Shown in pieces: positions 8,380 through 15,368 of a stretch of DNA of 19,561 nt. The first letter of the stretch is position 1, and each line of letters opens with the position of its first letter. The DNA is from an uncultured Bacteroidales bacterium (GTDB lineage Bacteria > Bacteroidota > Bacteroidia > Bacteroidales > UBA932), in contig CALEJC010000253.1 in the NCBI GenBank assembly GCA_937898205.1, forward strand, positions 1 to 19,561, read 5' to 3'. The position numbers were made by a program, and so were the translations under genes. The notes beneath the pieces are model-generated. The model was given only the letters and a program-made list of their open reading frames with translations. It was not told the DNA's origin and made no database searches.

Positions 8380-8943
8380 ATGAATATCATCGTTTTGACA
8401 CAATCAGGAAGGGTCGTGAGCAGACCCGACACATCTTGGGAAAAGGACTCTAGAGACATCTACCTTCCGGACTTTGTCAAAGCCCTGAGCCTCTCCCCCG
8501 TCCTTTTTGTAAAAGTCACCAAACCGGGCAGAAGCATTTCAGAACGATTTGCTTCGCGCTACCATGACAGTTTTGGATTTGGCTGCCTGCTCTATGCAGA
8601 GAACCTCATGGACTCTCATCCTGAGGCTTATGCAAGCGCAAGCTGCCTGGATCACACATCCATACTCCCGGCAGATATGCTCCCTATCGACAGGTTATCC
8701 GAGGAGCAGGATTTCCGCATATACACAGATGGAAAGGAGCTGACTTGCTGTCACGCACTCGAAGCAGATCAAATCAACAAGGCGATTGCACTTGCCACCA
8801 GCCATTGCAGCGTGCGTCACGGAGACTTCATCGCCATAGAACTTGCTCCAAGGACCGCAATACAAGCAAGCGGCGAGGGCCAATGCACATTGGAGGCTAA
8901 ACACAACGAAACTCAAACAATCAAACTAAATATCATTTATTAA
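8380..8943 (+). CDS. Fumarylacetoacetate-hydrolase-fold protein, apparently catalytically degenerate
   Basis: A 187-residue protein whose layout follows the small FAH-family hydrolases of Bacteroidota as I know them. The segment YLPDF (28-32) matches their YPDF-type strand. GRSISERFASRYHDSFGFG (50-68) matches GKNI-E-FAHRYYD-G. LPIDRL..EQDFRIYTDGKEL (101-121) matches the NLNFRLEINGK block, and SVRHGDFIAIEL (144-155) matches the FTLKIGDLIFTGTP strand. The residues that make a metal site in active members appear changed: the E-x-E pair falls at SLSPVLFV (37-44) and the Asp of DFTARD at CLLYAENL (69-76). The N-terminal G-NY-H block is also missing. It is probably a pseudoenzyme or a binding protein of unknown role. 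It is embedded between the exonuclease and nhaA genes, with gaps of 3 and 11 bases. The alignment was done from memory and needs confirmation. Confidence 0.6.
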   Translation: MNIIVLTQSGRVVSRPDTSWEKDSRDIYLPDFVKALSLSPVLFVKVTKPGRSISERFASRYHDSFGFGCLLYAENLMDSHPEAYASASCLDHTSILPADMLPIDRLSEEQDFRIYTDGKELTCCHALEADQINKAIALATSHCSVRHGDFIAIELAPRTAIQASGEGQCTLEAKHNETQTIKLNIIY

Positions 8944-8954
8944 CTTACTAAATT

Positions 8955-10361
8955 ATGAAACTGATTCCGATTTATACCTGGAACAAAAATGTCCTTGCCT
9001 TCAACAAAAGAAGTCGAAGACTCTCCAACCAGCCATGGTTTCAAGGTGTACTTCTTATGTCATGCGTAGTGCTTGCATTACTTTTTGCAAACCTCCCCGG
9101 CACAAAGCACATTTATCACAGCATCCTAGAGACTAACATACAGATCCACCTGTTTGATAGCCACGGAAATTTTGATTTCCTCTTCCCTGCCGACATGACT
9201 GTGGAGAAGTTTATCAACGACATTCTGATGGTCATATTCTTCTTCACTGTGGGTCTGGAGATCAAGCGAGAAATTGCCCACGGAGAGCTATCAAGCCCTA
9301 AAAAAGCACTTTTGCCTGTAATTGCAGCGATTGGTGGTGTTGCATTCCCTGCATTGATCTATGCAATCATCAACAAGGGCACTATGGCATCAAGCGGTTG
9401 GGGTATCCCGACAGCAACAGATATCGCATTTGCAGTCTGCATCCTTTCTGTCCTGGGCAACAAGGTCCCTACAGCAATGAAGGTCTTCCTCACTGCACTT
9501 GCCATCGCCGACGACCTCATCGCAATCCTGGTAGTGGCTCTTTTCTATGGCGGAAAGATCAATCTTCTTCTCCTCGCCATCTCCTTTGGCGTAATCGCTA
9601 TCGCACTGGTACTCAGAGCCATCGGAGAGAAGAATATGTTCCCTTACCTGGTGTGTGCATTTGCTGTCTGGGTGCTCTTCTACTATAGTGGCATCCACGC
9701 GACAATGTCCGGTGTCGTAATGGCATTCCTGATCCCGTCGCACTCACTTTACAACAAGTCACAGTACTATCACAAGCGCAACAAATATATCGCCAGACTT
9801 GACGCCTATGACGGCATCGACAACGAGCCATTCCCTAATGGCCCTCAGAAGCACTGCCTGCGCAAGCTTGAATCCATCGCCCACGGCTCACTCGATATGA
9901 GCTACCGTGTGGAGCATGCGCTTTCAGGATGGGTCAACTTCCTGATCCTCCCGATCTTTGCTCTTGCCAACTCAGGTGTCGAGATCTCAGATCCATCACT
10001 CTTCAACATCTTTGCATTTGACCCTGAGATGGGTAGCGTGACAATGGGTATCTTCCTCGGACTTGTACTTGGTAAGCCTATCGGCATCACTCTCCTGAGC
10101 TTCATCTCCGTAAAACTGAAGATTGGCGCCATGCCTGAGAAAACCAACTGGGCGATGTTCTTTGCCGTGGCATGCTTGGGCGGTATCGGCTTTACAATGT
10201 CAATCTTTGTCGATACCCTCTCATTTGGCGAGCAGAGTGTAGAAGTAATGACTCACCTCAGAAACGCCGGTAAGATTGCGATTCTTCTTGGATCAATCAC
10301 CGCCGGAGTTTTCGGTACAGTGTTGGTCAACTTAACATCAAAGCTTAGCAAAAAGAAGTAA
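8955..10361 (+). CDS. nhaA: NhaA family Na+/H+ antiporter
   Basis: An inner-membrane protein that expels Na+ in exchange for protons and supports pH and sodium homeostasis. At 468 residues it is longer than E. coli NhaA (388). Much of the excess is a hydrophilic insert at about 262-322 between membrane helices, rich in charged and aromatic residues (YYHKRNKY, RLDAYDG), plus an N-terminal extension. The family hallmarks are present: FFFTVGLEIKRE (95-106), TATDIAFA with D156 (the equivalent of D133), AIADD with D186 and D187 (the ion-binding D163/D164 pair), and the conserved lysine K374 in LGKPIGI (equivalent of K300). It is the last gene of the dnaN unit, 11 bases behind the FAH-fold gene. 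No internal promoter is apparent. Confidence 0.95.
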   Translation: MKLIPIYTWNKNVLAFNKRSRRLSNQPWFQGVLLMSCVVLALLFANLPGTKHIYHSILETNIQIHLFDSHGNFDFLFPADMTVEKFINDILMVIFFFTVGLEIKREIAHGELSSPKKALLPVIAAIGGVAFPALIYAIINKGTMASSGWGIPTATDIAFAVCILSVLGNKVPTAMKVFLTALAIADDLIAILVVALFYGGKINLLLLAISFGVIAIALVLRAIGEKNMFPYLVCAFAVWVLFYYSGIHATMSGVVMAFLIPSHSLYNKSQYYHKRNKYIARLDAYDGIDNEPFPNGPQKHCLRKLESIAHGSLDMSYRVEHALSGWVNFLILPIFALANSGVEISDPSLFNIFAFDPEMGSVTMGIFLGLVLGKPIGITLLSFISVKLKIGAMPEKTNWAMFFAVACLGGIGFTMSIFVDTLSFGEQSVEVMTHLRNAGKIAILLGSITAGVFGTVLVNLTSKLSKKK

Positions 10362-10398
10362 GAGAAATCATCTATAGCTCACAATTTTTGAGCTTCAA

Positions 10399-10445
10399 AA
10401 AGATAGCAAAAATGCTTTAATTTATAGAGTATTTTTGCTATCTTT
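10399..10445 (+). repeat. 15-bp perfect inverted repeat upstream of tRNA-Thr/arg operon
   Basis: The arms AAAGATAGCAAAAAT (10399-10413) and ATTTTTGCTATCTTT (10431-10445) are perfect inverted copies separated by 17 bases. The right arm contains nearly all of the -7 promoter box and the loop holds the candidate -33 element, so the structure covers the whole promoter. It could be an operator for an arginine regulator, or a weak AT-rich terminator for nhaA (there is no clean T-run after it on the plus strand). A smaller 6-bp hairpin (AGCTCA 10376-10381, TGAGCT 10389-10394) precedes it. The region 10362-10457 contains no gene. Confidence 0.7.
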
Positions 10446-10446
10446 G
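10416..10446 (+). promoter_or_regulatory. Promoter of the tRNA-Thr/arginine operon (TTTA - 19 bp - TATCTTTG)
   Basis: TATCTTTG at 10439-10446 is an exact match to the Bacteroidota -7 box TAnnTTTG. A TTTA at 10416-10419, one base from the TTTG of the -33 element, stands exactly 19 bases upstream. Transcription would start near 10452-10454, about five bases before the tRNA, leaving almost no leader. No other TAnnTTTG box was noticed between here and the GNAT gene, so this is the likely promoter for both the tRNA and the arginine genes. Confidence 0.65.
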
Positions 10447-10457
10447 TTGGATTTTAA

Positions 10458-10530
10458 GCCACTTTAGCTCAGTCGGTAGAGCAGCGCATTCGTAACGCGC
10501 AGGTCGAGAGTTCGATCCTCTTGAGTGGCT
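10458..10530 (+). tRNA. tRNA-Thr (anticodon CGT)
   Basis: A 73-base cloverleaf that decodes ACG. The acceptor stem is GCCACTT/GAGTGGC with one G-T pair, the D arm is GCTC-AGTCGGTA-GAGC, and the anticodon arm is GCGCA-TTCGTAA-CGCGC with anticodon CGT at 10491-10493. The variable loop is AGGTC and the T arm is GAGAG-TTCGATC-CTCTT with a standard TTCGATC loop. The discriminator base is T (10530) and CCA is not encoded. The lowest pair of the anticodon stem next to the loop is A31 against C39, a mismatch. The first codon of the GNAT gene begins only four bases after the tRNA, and no terminator separates them, so the two are very probably cotranscribed. Confidence 0.95.
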
Positions 10531-10534
10531 CGAT

Positions 10535-11095
10535 ATGAATTTTATAGTTACAGTGGCCGATGAGAGCCACACAAGATTTGCAGAGGAGATCTGTCAAGAG
10601 ATTTACATTTCCTCTTTGGAGCGCAAGACCGGCATCGCAAAGCGCACTCCGGAATACATCTGCGAGAAGATTTTGGCAGGAAAAGCCGTCATCGCCTTGA
10701 GCGAAGATGGCCGCTTTGCCGGCTTTTCATACATAGAGTCATGGGGCGGCAAGAGTTTTGTGGCCAACTCCGGACTTATCGTAGCTCATAAGTTCCGCGG
10801 ACATGGAGTCGCAAAGCTCATCAAGGAGCAGACTTTCCTCTTGTCCAGAAGACTCTTCCCTCACGCCAAGATTTTTTCCATCACCACAGGCGCGGCCGTG
10901 ATGAAGATGAATTATGAATTTGGCTTCAGACCGGTGCCTTTTACCGAGCTCACTGACGATCCTGAGTTCTGGAAAGGCTGTGAAGGATGCCGTCACTTTG
11001 ACATCCTTGAGAGCCACGACTACAAAATGTGCATCTGCACAGGTCTTCTTTTTGACCCTGAAGAGCACCTTGAAATCCATCATCCTGAAGAATAA
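10535..11095 (+). CDS. GNAT acyltransferase, probable N-acylglutamate (N-succinylglutamate) synthase of the arginine pathway
   Basis: A 186-residue GNAT-fold protein. The acyl-CoA pyrophosphate loop is seen as HKFRGHGVAKLI (85-96), preceded by the usual beta-4 strand (ANSGLIVAH). A C-terminal cysteine set, C149-x2-C152 and C166-x-C168, could bind zinc. It is the first protein gene of the arginine operon, 11 bases before argG. The operon has all other steps but no argA or argJ, so this is the natural candidate for the first step, glutamate plus acyl-CoA to N-acylglutamate. A homologous gene in the Bacteroides thetaiotaomicron arginine cluster has been proposed for this role from mutant phenotypes, as I recall. 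The carbamoyltransferase in the same operon suggests succinyl-CoA as donor. The fold is certain, the substrate is inferred. Confidence 0.8.
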   Translation: MNFIVTVADESHTRFAEEICQEIYISSLERKTGIAKRTPEYICEKILAGKAVIALSEDGRFAGFSYIESWGGKSFVANSGLIVAHKFRGHGVAKLIKEQTFLLSRRLFPHAKIFSITTGAAVMKMNYEFGFRPVPFTELTDDPEFWKGCEGCRHFDILESHDYKMCICTGLLFDPEEHLEIHHPEE

Positions 11096-11106
11096 AAAAT
11101 CAAAAT

Positions 11107-12309
11107 ATGAGCAAGAAAAAAGTTGTTGTCGCATACAGCGGCGGTTTGGACACCTCCTACACAGTAATGTATCTCACCAAAGAGATGGGATATGAAGTTT
11201 ATGCAGCTTGTGCAAACACCGGCGGTTTTTCAGCCGAGCAGCTCAAGACCAATGAGGAAAACGCCTACAAGCTAGGAGCAAAACAATATGTCACTCTTGA
11301 CGTCACTCAAGAGTACTATGAGAAGAGCCTGAAATATATGGTTTGGGGCAATGTCCTCCGCAACGGCACATACCCTATCTCAGTGAGCTCAGAGCGCATC
11401 TTCCAGGGCATGGCCATCGCCCGCTATGCAAAGGAGATCGGAGCTGACGCCATCGCACACGGCTCGACAGGAGCAGGCAATGACCAGATCCGCTTTGACA
11501 TGACTTTCCTCGTGATGTGCCCTGAAATGGAGATCATCACCCTCACCCGCGACGGCAACCTTACCCGCAAGGAAGAGGTTGATTACCTCAACGCAGGCGG
11601 CTTCAACGCAGACTTCACCAAACTCAAATATTCCTACAACGTGGGCATCTGGGGCACTTCCATCTGCGGCGGCGAGATCCTCGACTCAAAGCAGGGACTT
11701 CCGGAAAGCGCATACCTCAAGCAGGTCAGCAAGAGCGGCAGCGAAATCCTCTCGATCGGATTTGAAAACGGAGAGATCTGCAGCGTCAACGGCACAAGCT
11801 ACAGCGACAAGATTGCAGCAATCAACGCTGTGGAGGCAATCGGCGCAGCCTACGGCATCGGTCGTGACATGCACGTCGGCGACACCATTGTGGGCATCAA
11901 AGGCCGTGTGGGATTTGAGGCAGCAGCCCCTATGCTCATCATCGGTGCACACAAATTCCTTGAGAAGTTTACCCTCTCAAAGTGGCAGCAGTATTGGAAA
12001 GATCAGGTTGCCAACTGGTATGGAATGTTCCTGCACGAGAGCCAGTATCTTGAGCCGGTGATGCGCGATATAGAAGCGATGCTCGAGAGCAGCCAGCGCA
12101 ATGTGACAGGTACAGTCACCCTTGAGCTCCGCCCATATAGCTTCTCGACAGTCGGAGTGGACGCTGAAGCTGACCTCCTCAAGAGCAAGCTTGGCGAATA
12201 CGGCGAGACTCAGAAGGGCTGGACAGCCGACGAGGCCAAAGGCTTCATCAAGCTCACATCTACCCCGCTTCGCGTTTACTACGGCGCACACAAAGACGAA
12301 ATGATCTAA
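11107..12309 (+). CDS. argG: Argininosuccinate synthase
   Basis: This 400-residue enzyme joins citrulline and aspartate with ATP to give argininosuccinate, the penultimate step of arginine synthesis. The N-terminal nucleotide-binding domain has the ATP pyrophosphatase loop AYSGGLDTS (9-17). The conserved AHGSTGAGNDQIRFD block lies near 118-132, followed by a multimerisation and synthetase domain with the conserved KGRVGFEAAAP region and LRPYSFSTVGVD near the end. Length and motifs are normal. It follows the GNAT gene by 11 bases and precedes argC by 4, so it is cotranscribed. Its product is used by ArgH, encoded further down the same operon. Confidence 0.97.
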   Translation: MSKKKVVVAYSGGLDTSYTVMYLTKEMGYEVYAACANTGGFSAEQLKTNEENAYKLGAKQYVTLDVTQEYYEKSLKYMVWGNVLRNGTYPISVSSERIFQGMAIARYAKEIGADAIAHGSTGAGNDQIRFDMTFLVMCPEMEIITLTRDGNLTRKEEVDYLNAGGFNADFTKLKYSYNVGIWGTSICGGEILDSKQGLPESAYLKQVSKSGSEILSIGFENGEICSVNGTSYSDKIAAINAVEAIGAAYGIGRDMHVGDTIVGIKGRVGFEAAAPMLIIGAHKFLEKFTLSKWQQYWKDQVANWYGMFLHESQYLEPVMRDIEAMLESSQRNVTGTVTLELRPYSFSTVGVDAEADLLKSKLGEYGETQKGWTADEAKGFIKLTSTPLRVYYGAHKDEMI

Positions 12310-12313
12310 AGAT

Positions 12314-13276
12314 ATGATAAGAGTTGGCATCATTGGCGGCGCAGGCTACACAGCCGGAGAGTTGCTCAGAATCCTGATCAACCACCCGGAGGTTGAGATC
12401 AGCTGGGTACACTCATCCAGCAATGCTGGCGCACATCTGTATGAGGTACACGAAGGACTCTTCCCCGAAGGCGATATGATGTTTGCCGAGAGTTATGACC
12501 TCTCCGGCATCGATGTACTGTTTCTATGCTCAGCACATGGCAAGAGTGCAGAATTCTGGAAAGAAAACTCCCTGCCTGCAGGTCTGAAGGTCATCGATCT
12601 GGCCCAGGACTTCAGAGACGAGTCTGAAGGCTATGTCTATGGACTGCCGGAGATGCAGAGAGAAAAGATCTGCAATGCTGACAAGATTGCCAATCCGGGC
12701 TGCTTCGCTACAGCCATCCAGCTCGCTCTTCTCCCTCTCGCGAGCAAGGGTCTGATCCGCTCGGAAGTCAACATCACCGCCATCACAGGCTCTACCGGCG
12801 CGGGCGTAAAGCCGGGTGCAACCACTCACTTCAGCTGGAGAAACAACAACCTCTCAACATATAAAGTATTTGAGCACCAGCACCTTAAAGAGATCTGCAG
12901 AAATCTCTCCCTCGTGCAGGGCAAGCTTGAAACTGACATCAACTTTATCCCGATGAGAGGAGACTTTGCAAGAGGTATCTTTGTGAGCGCAACTATCGAT
13001 TGCCCTCTCAGCATCGAGGAAGCGACAGAGCTATACAAGTCATACTACAAAGACGCAGCATTTACATCTGTTTTCTACAAAGGAGTTGACCTCAAGCAGG
13101 TTGTCAACACCAACAAATGTATAATCTCTCTTGAGAAGCACGCAGGCAAGCTGGTCATCAGCTCGGTCATTGACAACCTTCTCAAAGGAGCTTCCGGACA
13201 GGCAGTTCAAAACATGAACCTTGTTTTTGGACTGGAAGAAAACACCGGACTTAAACTGAAATCATCAGCTTTTTAG
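12314..13276 (+). CDS. argC: N-acyl-gamma-glutamyl-phosphate reductase
   Basis: This 320-residue enzyme reduces N-acylglutamyl phosphate with NADPH to the semialdehyde, the third step of the pathway. It has the N-terminal Rossmann NADP-binding motif GIIGGAGYTAGELLRIL (5-21), the active-site cysteine C130 in NPGCFATAIQLALLPL, and a histidine-bearing segment EHQHLKEI (187-194) that corresponds to the catalytic-histidine region. IPMRGDFARGIFVSATI follows. In this operon the acyl group is probably succinyl, judging from the carbamoyltransferase. It begins 4 bases after argG and argD starts 5 bases after it. Nothing appears missing. Confidence 0.95.
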   Translation: MIRVGIIGGAGYTAGELLRILINHPEVEISWVHSSSNAGAHLYEVHEGLFPEGDMMFAESYDLSGIDVLFLCSAHGKSAEFWKENSLPAGLKVIDLAQDFRDESEGYVYGLPEMQREKICNADKIANPGCFATAIQLALLPLASKGLIRSEVNITAITGSTGAGVKPGATTHFSWRNNNLSTYKVFEHQHLKEICRNLSLVQGKLETDINFIPMRGDFARGIFVSATIDCPLSIEEATELYKSYYKDAAFTSVFYKGVDLKQVVNTNKCIISLEKHAGKLVISSVIDNLLKGASGQAVQNMNLVFGLEENTGLKLKSSAF

Positions 13277-13281
13277 ACAAA

Positions 13282-14418
13282 ATGGATCTTTTTGAAGTAT
13301 ATAAACTTTGGGACATTGAGCCCGTGCGCGGCCTTGACACCACTCTATGGGACAAGGACGGCGTGGAATATACCGACCTTTATGGCGGTCACGCAGTCAT
13401 CAGCGTCGGACATTGCCACCCTCACTATGTAAAGACAGTGAGTGAGCAGCTCAGCAAGCTTGGTTTCTACTCAAACGCCGTGCAAAACGGCCTCCAGAAG
13501 GAGTTGGCGCTCAAGTTAGGCAGGATCAGCGGCTACCAGGACTATAAGCTTTTCCTCTGCAACAGCGGCGCTGAAGCGATTGAAAACGCACTCAAGCTCG
13601 CTTCTTTTGCGACCGGCAAAGCCAAGATCCTTGCATTTGGCAAGTCATTCCACGGAAGAACCAGCGGCGCAGTCAGCGCGACAGACAACCCAAAGATCAG
13701 AGCTCCATTCAACGCCACAGACAAGGTCACATTTGTGCAGCTTGGCGACATCGCTGCCGTTGAGCAGGCACTCTCCACCGGCGAATATGCCGCAGTGGTG
13801 CTGGAAGGCATCCAGGGTGTTGCCGGAATCTATGAAGCGCCAAGCACATTCTGGCAGCAGCTCCGCAGCCTCTGCGACCGCCACGGAGTCATGCTCATCG
13901 CAGACGAGATCCAGTCAGGCTATGGACGAAGCGGAAAGTTCTTTGCTCACCAGCATCACGGGATAGAAGCGGACATCATCACCACAGCCAAAGGCATGGC
14001 CAACGGCTTCCCTATCGGCGGCGTGCTCATCAGCCCTAAGATCAAAGCCGAATACGGAATGCTCGGCACCACATTTGGCGGCAACCACCTTGCTTGCTCT
14101 GCAGCTATCGCAGTGCTTGATATCATCGAGAGCGAGAGACTGGTAGAAAATGCTGCCAAGATCGGGGAATACTTCAAAAATGCCTTTGCAGGGCCGCAGG
14201 GTCTGGACAAAGCTCTTGTAGAATATCGAGGCAGAGGTCTGATGATAGGACTTGAAGTCAAAGACGAATATGCCGATCTCAGAAACCGCCTTCTCTTTGA
14301 GAAGCATTTCTTCACCGGAGCTGCCGGAGCAAAGGTAATCCGTCTGCTCCCATCACTCACAGTGAGCGAAGAGACCGCACAGAGATTTATCAACGCTTGG
14401 AAAGAACTCACAGCATGA
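13282..14418 (+). CDS. argD: N-acylornithine aminotransferase
   Basis: A 378-residue PLP-dependent class III aminotransferase that converts N-acylglutamate semialdehyde to N-acylornithine using glutamate. The phosphate-cup motif is NSGAEAIENALKLA (94-107), an FHGRTSG segment stacks on the cofactor (123-129), the PLP-pyridine aspartate lies in LIADEIQSGYGRSG (205-218), and the Schiff-base lysine is K237 in TTAKGMANGFPIGG. The length is slightly short but normal for the Bacteroidota ArgD group. Its stop TGA shares ATGA with the argF' start, so the two are translationally coupled. Substrate is likely N-succinylornithine given its neighbour. Other acylornithine or 4-aminobutyrate activities of the family cannot be excluded. 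Confidence 0.94.
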   Translation: MDLFEVYKLWDIEPVRGLDTTLWDKDGVEYTDLYGGHAVISVGHCHPHYVKTVSEQLSKLGFYSNAVQNGLQKELALKLGRISGYQDYKLFLCNSGAEAIENALKLASFATGKAKILAFGKSFHGRTSGAVSATDNPKIRAPFNATDKVTFVQLGDIAAVEQALSTGEYAAVVLEGIQGVAGIYEAPSTFWQQLRSLCDRHGVMLIADEIQSGYGRSGKFFAHQHHGIEADIITTAKGMANGFPIGGVLISPKIKAEYGMLGTTFGGNHLACSAAIAVLDIIESERLVENAAKIGEYFKNAFAGPQGLDKALVEYRGRGLMIGLEVKDEYADLRNRLLFEKHFFTGAAGAKVIRLLPSLTVSEETAQRFINAWKELTA

Positions 14419-15368
14419 GACATTTTACATCCATCACACAATTGCCTGACCTCAAGGCAGCACTTGAAGAGGCAAAATATGTAAAGCAAAACCCTTTTGC
14501 AGATCAGGAGCTTGGTAGAAACAAGACTCTCCTGATGGTTTTCTTCAACAACAGCCTCCGCACCAGACTCAGCACCCAAAAAGCAGCCCTCAATCTGGGA
14601 ATGAACGTAATTGTGCTGGACGTCAACCAAAGAGCATGGAAGCTTGAGACAGAAAGAGGTGTGATAATGGACGGAGACAAGAGTGAGCATCTTCTGGAAG
14701 CAATCCCTGTCATGGGCAGCTATTGCGATGTGATCGGAGTCAGGTCATTTGCCCAGTTTGCCAGCAAGGAAGACGACTACAATGAAGTGATACTCAATCA
14801 GTTCATCAAATATTCAGGAAAGCCGGTATTTAGCATGGAGGCTGCCACAAGACACCCTCTTCAGACATTTGCCGACCTGATCACCATTGAGGAACATAAA
14901 ACCAAAGAAAAGCCAAAGGTGGTCCTCACCTGGGCTCCTCATCCAAAAGCACTGCCTCAGGCAGTCCCTAACTCTTTTGCAGAGGGCCTGCTCATGACCG
15001 ACTACGAGTTTGTCATTGCCAACCCTGAGGGGTACGACCTTGCACCGGAGTTTACCCGCGGAGCAAAGATCACCCACAATCAGGATGAAGCCCTCAAGGG
15101 TGCTGACTTTGTCTATGCAAAGAATTGGTCTGCCTACGAAGGAGACAACTATGGCAAAGTGCTCAATCAGGACCGCAACTGGACCATCACATCAGAAAAG
15201 ATGGCACTCACCGACAATGCATTCTTCATGCATTGCCTCCCTGTGAGAAGAAATATGATTGTGAGCGACGATGTCATCGAGAGCCCTCAATCCCTTGTCA
15301 TCCCAGAGGCAGCCAACCGTGTAGTCTCTGCTCAGACAGTGCTTAAAGAGATACTTAAGAGTCTATGA
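14415..15368 (+). CDS. argF': N-succinylornithine carbamoyltransferase
   Basis: A 317-residue transcarbamylase closely resembling the B. fragilis N-succinyl-L-ornithine transcarbamylase. The carbamoyl-phosphate motif SLRTR is at 47-51, then HPLQ at 147-150, KNW with K236, and HCLPVRRN at 273-280. Residue 90 separates acetyl- from succinyl-specific enzymes in this family: Glu in the Xanthomonas acetylornithine enzyme, Pro in B. fragilis. Here it is Ser (codon AGT, 14682-14684). Published changes of that Glu to Ser in the Xanthomonas enzyme gave succinylornithine activity, so succinyl specificity is expected. A longer frame from TTG at 14397 is unlikely. The ATG at 14415 forms an ATGA overlap with argD and places residue 90 in register with the known enzyme. 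The 3' end overlaps argB by ATGA. Confidence 0.94.
   Translation: MRHFTSITQLPDLKAALEEAKYVKQNPFADQELGRNKTLLMVFFNNSLRTRLSTQKAALNLGMNVIVLDVNQRAWKLETERGVIMDGDKSEHLLEAIPVMGSYCDVIGVRSFAQFASKEDDYNEVILNQFIKYSGKPVFSMEAATRHPLQTFADLITIEEHKTKEKPKVVLTWAPHPKALPQAVPNSFAEGLLMTDYEFVIANPEGYDLAPEFTRGAKITHNQDEALKGADFVYAKNWSAYEGDNYGKVLNQDRNWTITSEKMALTDNAFFMHCLPVRRNMIVSDDVIESPQSLVIPEAANRVVSAQTVLKEILKSL

Noticed and set aside
10376..10394. AGCTCA/TGAGCT hairpin after nhaA as a terminator
   Set aside because: The stem is only 6 bp and is followed by an A-rich, not T-rich, run on the plus strand. It may contribute to folding but is not a convincing terminator.
14397..14414. TTG start giving argF' a six-residue N-terminal extension
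   Set aside because: The ATG at 14415 gives the usual ATGA overlap and the family's N-terminus, and aligns the specificity residue at position 90.
13956..14690. 244-codon open frame on the minus strand across argD and argF'
   Set aside because: It lies antisense to two genes with complete family motifs and shows Ser/Leu-rich composition typical of a shadow frame, with no recognisable domain.
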